The notes below the pieces were generated by a model. That model did not search any database. It saw nothing but the letters and a program-made list of their open reading frames with translations, and was not told the DNA's origin. From positions 1-42,256 of the forward strand of contig JAKOQZ010000003.1 of NCBI GenBank assembly GCA_029778105.1: a DNA stretch of 42,256 nt, read 5' to 3'. The DNA is from Pseudomonadota bacterium (lineage in GTDB: Bacteria > Pseudomonadota > Alphaproteobacteria > Micropepsales > Micropepsaceae). Every line of letters starts with the position of its first letter. Within the stretch, counting starts at the first letter, position 1. The position numbers and the translations under genes were made by a program. This document shows, in pieces, positions 17,744 through 23,555 of the stretch.

Positions 17744-18517
17744 ATGGAAAACAAAGACGACATCGTCAAGAACTGGCTGCCCCGCTACACCGGCCTGGAG
17801 CTGGCCGAATTCGGGCAATACATCCTGCTCACCAATTTCGACAATTACGTCCAGCGCTTTGCCGAATGGCACGGCGTGGAGGTGAAGGGCCTGGACCGCG
17901 CGATGCATTCCGCGACGGCGGACGGCATCACCATGATCAATTTCTCGATGGGCAGCCCGATGGCCGCGACCATCATGGACCTGCTGACGGCGATCAGCCC
18001 CAAAGCGGTGCTGTTCCTGGGCAAATGCGGCGGGCTGAAGAAGAAGAACCAGCTGGGCGATTTCGTGCTGCCCATCGCGGCGATCCGCGGCGAGGGCACG
18101 TCGAACGACTATTTTCCGCCCGAAGTGCCGGCGCTGCCCGCCTTTACGCTGCAGCGCGCCGTGTCTTCGACGATCCGCGACCAGGGTTATGACTACTGGA
18201 CCGGCACGGTCTACACGACCAACCGCCGCGTCTGGGAGCACGACGCGCCGTTCAAGGACTATCTCAGAAAGATCCGCGCCATGGCGATCGACATGGAGAC
18301 GGCGACGCTGTTCAGCGTCGGCTTCGCCAACCGCATCCCGACCGGCGCGCTGCTGCTGGTCAGCGACCAGCCGATGATCCCGCAGGGCGTGAAGACGAGC
18401 GAAAGCGACAAGCGCGTCTCGGGCCAGTATGTCGAGCCGCATATCCGCATCGGTATCGAGGCGCTGAAGGAAATTCGCGATGACGGCCGTTCGGTGCGTC
18501 ACCTGAAATGGGATTGA
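17744..18517 (+). CDS. amn: AMP nucleosidase-like protein, short form
   Basis: The product resembles AMP nucleosidase, which cleaves AMP to adenine and ribose 5-phosphate, in the purine nucleoside phosphorylase superfamily. It is 257 residues long, about half of the 484-residue E. coli Amn, and lacks the N-terminal regulatory domain. This matches the shorter AMN-like form best known from Bacteroidetes. Superfamily marks are FSMGSPMAATIMDLL, FLGKCGGL, MAIDMETATLFSVGFA and LLLVSDQP, the last with the likely catalytic Asp. The start is the ATG at 17744, 33 bp after the second TraB/GumN gene, with no strong ribosome site. The third TraB/GumN gene follows almost immediately, so AMP or adenine turnover is physically tied to this cassette. 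Activity on AMP is inferred from family only. Confidence 0.85.
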   Translation: MENKDDIVKNWLPRYTGLELAEFGQYILLTNFDNYVQRFAEWHGVEVKGLDRAMHSATADGITMINFSMGSPMAATIMDLLTAISPKAVLFLGKCGGLKKKNQLGDFVLPIAAIRGEGTSNDYFPPEVPALPAFTLQRAVSSTIRDQGYDYWTGTVYTTNRRVWEHDAPFKDYLRKIRAMAIDMETATLFSVGFANRIPTGALLLVSDQPMIPQGVKTSESDKRVSGQYVEPHIRIGIEALKEIRDDGRSVRHLKWD

Positions 18518-18522
18518 ACGCC

Positions 18523-19413
18523 ATGTCTGTGCTGACCCGCGCGGCCGGCCTCGCCGCCGCCGCGCTGATGACGGCGGGGCTGGCGCTCGGCGCCGCCAAG
18601 AAGGAAGAGCCGGCGATCTGGACGATCCAGAAGCCCAACGGCACGACCGTCACGTTTTTCGGCAGCGTGCATCTGCTGCCCGACGGCGAGGGTTGGCGGA
18701 CCAAGGCGCTGGTCGACGCCTATGAGGCGGCCGACGTGATCGTGCTGGAGACCGACCTGTCGGTGATGGGCACCAGCGAGATGCAGTCCTATCTGGCGAA
18801 GCACTCGATGAACGAGCCGGGAATAACGCTGACCAAGCTGCTGAGCGCCGAACAGAAGGCGACGGTGGTGAAGGGCGCGGAAGCGGCCGGCATGAGCTTT
18901 GCCGCGATGGACGCCTATCAGCCCTGGTTCGCGGCGCTGCAGATGTCGGTCACCTACGCGCTGACGCAGGGGTTCAATCCCGACCAGGGCGTCGACAAGC
19001 GCATCGAAAGCGACGGCCGCAGCGACGGCAAGGCGATCGCCTATTTCGAAAAGACGCGCGAGCAGCTGGATCTTTTCATCGATCTGCCGCTGGACGAACA
19101 GATCGCGTTCCTGGTGCTTGGGGCGCAGGAAATTCTCGACCGCCCGGACGAGCTGAAGAAGCTGATCGACGCCTGGTCGAGAGGGGACGTGAACGAGATC
19201 GACGATCTGATGAATCGCGGGCTTGAAGGCTCGCCCGGCGCCGCCCGTGCCCTGCTCGCCGATCGCAATGCGCGCTGGGTGAAGGTGATCCGCGAGTTTT
19301 TCCTGAAGGACAAGAACTCGTATCTCATCGTCGTCGGCGCGGGCCACCTGGCGGGCGACGACAGCGTCATCTCGATGCTGCGCAACGAAGGCGTGGAGGT
19401 GGAGGGGCCCTAG
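18523..19413 (+). CDS. TraB/GumN-family secreted protein, third copy
   Basis: This 296-residue protein is a more distant TraB/GumN member. It has a normal signal peptide ending around ALGAAKK and no lipobox cysteine, so it is expected to be soluble in the periplasm or secreted. GSVH at residues 47–50 and GAGH in VVGAGHLAGDDSVISML are the paired GxxH motifs. The conserved acidic position after the first motif reads VIVLETDLS. An in-frame ATG at 18508 inside the end of amn would add five residues; I chose 18523 because the signal peptide then begins normally. It shares less similarity with copies one and two than those share with each other. Confidence 0.85.
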   Translation: MSVLTRAAGLAAAALMTAGLALGAAKKEEPAIWTIQKPNGTTVTFFGSVHLLPDGEGWRTKALVDAYEAADVIVLETDLSVMGTSEMQSYLAKHSMNEPGITLTKLLSAEQKATVVKGAEAAGMSFAAMDAYQPWFAALQMSVTYALTQGFNPDQGVDKRIESDGRSDGKAIAYFEKTREQLDLFIDLPLDEQIAFLVLGAQEILDRPDELKKLIDAWSRGDVNEIDDLMNRGLEGSPGAARALLADRNARWVKVIREFFLKDKNSYLIVVGAGHLAGDDSVISMLRNEGVEVEGP

Positions 19414-19519
19414 GACCTCTCGCCATCTTGAGGCCACGTTTCGCCGCCTCATGGCGGCAGGAACCATGGCTGTGCGCCTTGCCGGGCGGTCGTGGACGAC
19501 AGAGGGGAAACCGACGGAC

Positions 19520-21814
19520 ATGATCATTCGCAATGCCGCCGCCTTTTTCGCTGCGCTCGCCTTCGGTGTCGCCAGCGCTGCGCCACTGGACCTGCCGGAG
19601 ACCGGCGATTCGCATGACGCGCCCGAGGCGGCGCGGCCCCTGCTCGGCGACATGGATCTGGGCGGCGATCTGGAACGGCTATCCGCAGCGGCGGCGGCCG
19701 AGCCCTCGGGCGATGCGACGCTGGACGGGCTGGCGGCGCGCCTGACGACGCCCGAGGCGGCGTTCGCGTTCGTGCGCGATTCGATCGCGCTGGAATCCTA
19801 TGGCGGCATCCTGCGCGGCGCGGACGGCACGCTGCTTAACCGGGCCGGCAACGCCGCCGACCGCGCGCTGCTGCTGGCCGGCCTTCTGAGCCGTCAGGGC
19901 CTGAACACGCGCTTCGCCTTCGCTGCGCTGGATGAGACGGCGCAGGATCGTCTGTATGCCCGCGTGCTGGGCCGGCGACCGGTGGCGGATGCGCCGCAGA
20001 CACCGTTCGTCGCCGCCATCGATGCCAGGGCGGCGAAAAGCTATGCCGCGTTGCAGGCCGCCGCCGCGCCTTTGCTCGCCGCGACGCTGGACGCGGAGGC
20101 GTTGCGCGCGCAGGCCCGCGCCGATCTGGCCGCCCATGTGTGGGTCGAGGCCGAAATCGACGGTCGCTGGGTCGCGTTCGATAGTGCAGCCGGGGATCTG
20201 GCGATGGGTGAAACGCTGACGGCGGCCGAGCGCACGGAAGATGCCCTGCCCGATGCGTTGAACCAGTTTGTGACCATCCGCGTGATCGCCGATCGTCTGA
20301 CGGCGGACGGGCTGACGGAGGTCGTCTGGCTTGAGCACCGGATGAACGCCGTGGAAGCGTCGGCTTTTCCCGCCACGCTGGTCTTCGCAGACCCCGCCGG
20401 CGCAGCGCCCGGCGCCGGCGCCTGGGGCGATGCGGCTGGCCTGGCGCAGCGCGCGGCGGTGCTGATGACCCGGGACAACGCCATTCGCGGCGAGACCGTG
20501 TCTTTGTCCGGCCCGACCGGCGATGACGGCGCGATCGGCGCGCTGGGCGGGCTTGGCGAGATGGGCACCGACGAAGCGCCACTGACGGGCGTGACGTTGT
20601 CGCTGGAGTTCGACGCGCCTGGCAACGCGCCGCTGGTGACGCGGCGCATGCTGTTCGACCGGATCGGCGCAGCGGGGCGCGTGACGCTCGCGAACGGCGA
20701 GCCCTTTGAGCTGGACCGCAGCGAAGCGGCCGAAGCCGCCGCAGGCGCGCAGCTGCGCGCCGCGACTTACGGCCAGCACGCCATCCACATCTATAACGGC
20801 GCGACCAATCTGACGGGCTGGCTGCGGGCGCTGGACGACACGTCGCGCGCCGCCGCACTGGCGCTGATCGAAGCCGATCTGGACGCGCCCACGCCGCATA
20901 TCCCGGCGCCGCCGGATGCACTGTTGCACCAGGCGGCGATATGGCGCGCGCTGCCGTTCGCGTCCGACGCGCTGATCGTGCCGGCGGTCAACGCCCATGC
21001 GGACCTGCGGGCCTATGCCGACCGACCGCGCGCCATGATCGTTTCTCACGAGCTGGATCTGGCGGCTAAGGCCGTGGTGACGACCATCGACTGGGCGCAG
21101 GACCGCCTGCGCTTCGTGCCGGGTGTGACGGCGAGCGCCGCCGACATTGCCCGCTATCAGCTGTGGTTCGGCGCGCTGCAGGGCGCGCTGGAGGCCGAGT
21201 TCGGCCTGGCGGCGATGCAGGCCGCCCCGCTGGAGCCTTCGGATGCGAGCCTGACGGCGAGCGATCTGACGGCGCTGCGCGCGGTCGGTCGCGACGAGGC
21301 CCAGGCCGGAGGGTTGGCCCGGGCCCGCGCTCTGGCGGCGGACATGATCGTGCTGGCCAGCGAGACAGGCGATGCGCGGCTCTACTGGGAAATCGACCCG
21401 GCGACCGGCGCAACACGGGCGATGGCGGAGCCCGGAGCCGGCGCGCATCAGGCCGTGCGCACCATCGCAGGCGCGATCGACAACGACACGATCTGGCGCC
21501 TGCTGGATGACGGGCGGATCATGCGCGAGCGGGACTTTCAGGAGGCGCGCCGGGCCCAGGCCAAGCTACGCGCGCATATCAGCCGCTTCCGTACCAAGGC
21601 CGAAGCCGACGCCTTTTACAAAAAGAACTGGGGCCGGCGTGGCGGCGGCGGGCTGGAGTATCAGTTGACGCTGGAGATGGCGATCGACCAGAGCGTGCTG
21701 GCCGGCGGCCTGTACGGCAGCTTTGTCGGCGGGGGCATGCTTCTGGGGACCTTCGCGATCCTTGAGGCGTTCCATGGCCGTGACTGGACGGAGACCGTCG
21801 GTGGCCGGAACTAG
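19520..21814 (+). CDS. Exported transglutaminase-like protein lacking the catalytic cysteine
   Basis: This 764-residue protein has a signal peptide (FFAALAFGVASAAP) and a transglutaminase-like core at about residues 80–225. The usual GxCxDxA nucleophile motif reads GNAADRA, with Ala112 where Cys is expected. The His and Asp partners survive as AHVWVE (His206) and WVAFDS (Asp221). A long mixed alpha/beta region follows, ending in a basic stretch (FYKKNWGRR) and a hydrophobic glycine-rich segment (AGGLYGSFVGGGMLLGTFAIL) that could anchor it. I recall uncharacterised bacterial transglutaminase-like proteins with the same Cys loss, so this may be a family trait rather than decay. Start choice: the ATG at 19520 begins the signal peptide. 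The gene ends one base before the ahcY palindrome. Confidence 0.72.
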   Translation: MIIRNAAAFFAALAFGVASAAPLDLPETGDSHDAPEAARPLLGDMDLGGDLERLSAAAAAEPSGDATLDGLAARLTTPEAAFAFVRDSIALESYGGILRGADGTLLNRAGNAADRALLLAGLLSRQGLNTRFAFAALDETAQDRLYARVLGRRPVADAPQTPFVAAIDARAAKSYAALQAAAAPLLAATLDAEALRAQARADLAAHVWVEAEIDGRWVAFDSAAGDLAMGETLTAAERTEDALPDALNQFVTIRVIADRLTADGLTEVVWLEHRMNAVEASAFPATLVFADPAGAAPGAGAWGDAAGLAQRAAVLMTRDNAIRGETVSLSGPTGDDGAIGALGGLGEMGTDEAPLTGVTLSLEFDAPGNAPLVTRRMLFDRIGAAGRVTLANGEPFELDRSEAAEAAAGAQLRAATYGQHAIHIYNGATNLTGWLRALDDTSRAAALALIEADLDAPTPHIPAPPDALLHQAAIWRALPFASDALIVPAVNAHADLRAYADRPRAMIVSHELDLAAKAVVTTIDWAQDRLRFVPGVTASAADIARYQLWFGALQGALEAEFGLAAMQAAPLEPSDASLTASDLTALRAVGRDEAQAGGLARARALAADMIVLASETGDARLYWEIDPATGATRAMAEPGAGAHQAVRTIAGAIDNDTIWRLLDDGRIMRERDFQEARRAQAKLRAHISRFRTKAEADAFYKKNWGRRGGGGLEYQLTLEMAIDQSVLAGGLYGSFVGGGMLLGTFAILEAFHGRDWTETVGGRN

Positions 21815-21815
21815 A

Positions 21816-21835
21816 ATATAAGGATATCTTTATAT
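21816..21835. promoter_or_regulatory. 20-bp palindromic operator upstream of ahcY
   Basis: ATATAAGGATATCTTTATAT is palindromic except for one base pair. It begins one base after the stop of the preceding gene and 125 bp before the ahcY start. Its TATATA end could overlap a -10 element. It resembles the ATATAAAGATATCTTTATAT-type motif I remember for the SAH-responsive ArsR-family regulator SahR, which controls ahcY and methionine genes in proteobacteria. That match is from memory. Confidence 0.6.
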
Positions 21836-21900
21836 AGAGCTTGCGCCGATCCTGGCGGGCTGGTAGACGCACCCGCATTGCGGCGGGGCGCCTGGGAGAA

Positions 21901-21927
21901 GGGCGGCCTCTAGCCGCCCTTTTCTTT
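21901..21927 (+). terminator. Terminator-like hairpin in the ahcY leader (possible attenuator)
   Basis: GGGCGGC-CTCTA-GCCGCCC is followed by TTTTCTTT. This is a classic intrinsic terminator with a 7-bp GC stem and T run. It ends only 13 bp before the ahcY start codon, leaving no room for a promoter downstream. It must therefore lie inside the ahcY transcript, if transcription begins near the upstream palindrome, and could act as an attenuator. Confidence 0.6.
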
Positions 21928-21940
21928 GCCGCGAGGCCCC

Positions 21941-23359
21941 ATGACCGCCCACGATTATCACGTCGCCGATATCAAACTGGCCGCCTTCGGCCGCAAGGAA
22001 ATCGACCTCGCCGAAGCCGAAATGCCCGGCCTGATGGCGACCCGCGAAGAGTTCGGCCCCAAGCAGCCGCTGAAAGGCGCGCGCATCGCCGGCTCGCTGC
22101 ACATGACGATCCAGACCGCCGTTCTCATCGAGACGCTGAAGGCGCTGGGCGCCGATGTGCGCTGGGTGTCGTGCAACATCTATTCGACCCAGGACCACGC
22201 CGCCGCCGCCATCGCCGCAGGCGGCACCCCGGTCTTCGCCTATAAGGGCGAGAGCCTGGTGGAGTACTGGGACTTCACCGCCAAGCTGTTCGACTGGCAT
22301 GGCGCCAAAGCAGGCGAAAGCCTTATGCCCAACATGATCCTGGACGACGGCGGCGACGCGACGATGCTGGTCCATCTGGGCCTGCGCGCCGAGCAGGGCG
22401 ACACGGCGTTCCTGGAAACCCCGCATTCGGAAGAGGAAGAAATCTTCTTCGCGCTGATCAAGCGGCTGCTGAAGGAGAAGCACGAAGGCTGGTTCGCCCA
22501 GCTCGCCGCCTCGATCCGCGGCGTGTCGGAAGAGACCACCACGGGCGTCAACCGCCTCTATCAGCTGGCGGCGCAGAACAAGCTGCTGTTCCCGGCGATC
22601 AACGTGAACGACAGCGTCACGAAGTCGAAGTTCGACAATCTCTATGGCTGCCGTGAGTCGCTGGTCGACGCCATTCGCCGCGGCACCGACGTGATGCTGT
22701 CGGGCAAGGTCGCGTTCGTCGCCGGCTTCGGCGACGTGGGCAAGGGCTCGGCCGCCTCGCTGCGCCAGGCCGGCTGCCGCGTGATGGTGTCGGAGATCGA
22801 TCCGATCTGCGCCCTGCAGGCGGCGATGGAAGGCTATGAAGTCGTCACCATCGAAGACGCCCTGCCCCGCGCCGACATCTTCGTCACCGCGACCGGCAAC
22901 AAGGACATCATCACGGTCGACCACATGCGCGGCATGAAGGACCGGGCGATCGTCTGCAATATCGGCCACTTCGACAACGAGATCGACGTCGCGGGCCTGA
23001 AGAACTTCAAGTGGAACAACATCAAGCCGCAGGTCGACGAGATCGAGCTGGCGTCGGGACGCCGCATCATCCTGCTGTCGGAAGGCCGCCTGGTGAATCT
23101 GGGCAACGCGATGGGCCATCCCAGCTTCGTCATGTCGGCCTCGTTCACCAACCAGACGATCGCGCAGATCGAGCTGTGGACCAATCCCGGCAAGTACGAG
23201 AAGAAGGTCTACACCCTGCCCAAGCACCTGGACGAGAAGGTGGCGCGCCTGCATCTGGAGAAGATCGGCGTGAAGCTGACCAAGCTGAGCCAGACGCAGG
23301 CCGACTATATCGGCGTGACGGTCGCCGGCCCGTTCAAGGCCGACCACTACCGCTACTGA
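21941..23359 (+). CDS. ahcY: Adenosylhomocysteinase (S-adenosylhomocysteine hydrolase)
   Basis: AhcY splits S-adenosylhomocysteine into homocysteine and adenosine, clearing the inhibitory product of methylation reactions. The 472-residue cytosolic, NAD-dependent protein shows the substrate-binding stretch [16 protein letters not shown] and the Rossmann motif [23 protein letters not shown] and the highly conserved C-terminal DHYRY are also present. I start it at the ATG at 21941, preceded by GAGG; the ORF-track TTG start is inside the leader hairpin. Expression is probably controlled by the palindrome at 21816 and perhaps by the leader terminator. A strong terminator follows the gene. Its place next to ptsH and divL is conserved in alphaproteobacteria, although several genes intervene here. 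Confidence 0.97.
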   Translation: MTAHDYHVADIKLAAFGRKEIDLAEAEMPGLMATREEFGPKQPLKGARIAGSLHMTIQTAVLIETLKALGADVRWVSCNIYSTQDHAAAAIAAGGTPVFAYKGESLVEYWDFTAKLFDWHGAKAGESLMPNMILDDGGDATMLVHLGLRAEQGDTAFLETPHSEEEEIFFALIKRLLKEKHEGWFAQLAASIRGVSEETTTGVNRLYQLAAQNKLLFPAINVNDSVTKSKFDNLYGCRESLVDAIRRGTDVMLSGKVAFVAGFGDVGKGSAASLRQAGCRVMVSEIDPICALQAAMEGYEVVTIEDALPRADIFVTATGNKDIITVDHMRGMKDRAIVCNIGHFDNEIDVAGLKNFKWNNIKPQVDEIELASGRRIILLSEGRLVNLGNAMGHPSFVMSASFTNQTIAQIELWTNPGKYEKKVYTLPKHLDEKVARLHLEKIGVKLTKLSQTQADYIGVTVAGPFKADHYRY

Positions 23360-23384
23360 TATCGCCCTCCGGCGAAACGGCGAG

Positions 23385-23416
23385 GCGCCGGCGGCAACGC
23401 CGGCGTCTTTGTTTTC
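23385..23416 (+). terminator. Rho-independent terminator of ahcY
   Basis: A 9-bp stem (GCGCCGGCG / CGCCGGCGT, last pair G-U) is closed by a GCAA tetraloop and followed by CTTTGTTTT. It starts 26 bp after the ahcY stop and separates ahcY from divL. Confidence 0.85.
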
Positions 23417-23422
23417 GGTTTG

Positions 23423-23502
23423 GACTCACCGCACGGTGAATCCGTTCCTGTGGACTCTTTAACCGTGAGTCTTGCGCGCCTATCGTGGCCTGGGGACGAT
23501 TC
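23423..23502. promoter_or_regulatory. Cluster of five GANTC methylation motifs with a TTAACC element upstream of divL
   Basis: GANTC, the CcrM target in alphaproteobacteria, occurs at 23423, 23438, 23453, 23467 and 23498. The first pair forms the 20-bp near-palindrome GACTCACCGCACGGTGAATC. The second pair forms GACTC-N9-GAGTC and encloses TTAACC (23459–23464), which resembles a CtrA half site. The cluster lies 54–133 bp before the divL start and after the ahcY terminator, the natural promoter position. Control by CcrM/GcrA or CtrA is inferred. Confidence 0.65.
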
Positions 23503-23538
23503 GCGGATCGACTTTTCATAAAATGCGCGCGGATCGAC
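23502..23538 (+). repeat. 11-bp direct repeat in the divL leader
   Basis: CGCGGATCGAC occurs exactly at 23502–23512 and 23528–23538, 26 bp apart. The interval contains the AT-rich TTTTCATAAAAT. This may be a pair of regulator half-sites or chance. Confidence 0.35.
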
Positions 23539-23555
23539 GAGGGTAACGCGGCCTG

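Noticed and set aside
19443-19458. GCCGCC-TCAT-GGCGGC hairpin before the transglutaminase-like gene
   Set aside because: The stem is 6 bp without a T run; such repeats are expected by chance at this GC content.
19679-21448. 589-residue minus-strand ORF opposite the transglutaminase-like gene
   Set aside because: Its composition is Arg/Gln/His-rich, while the plus frame has a signal peptide, a transglutaminase-like core and a C-terminal hydrophobic segment.
21836-21900. Known SAH or SAM riboswitch upstream of ahcY
   Set aside because: The sequence did not match the consensus elements I remember, so I report only an unclassified leader with a terminator hairpin.
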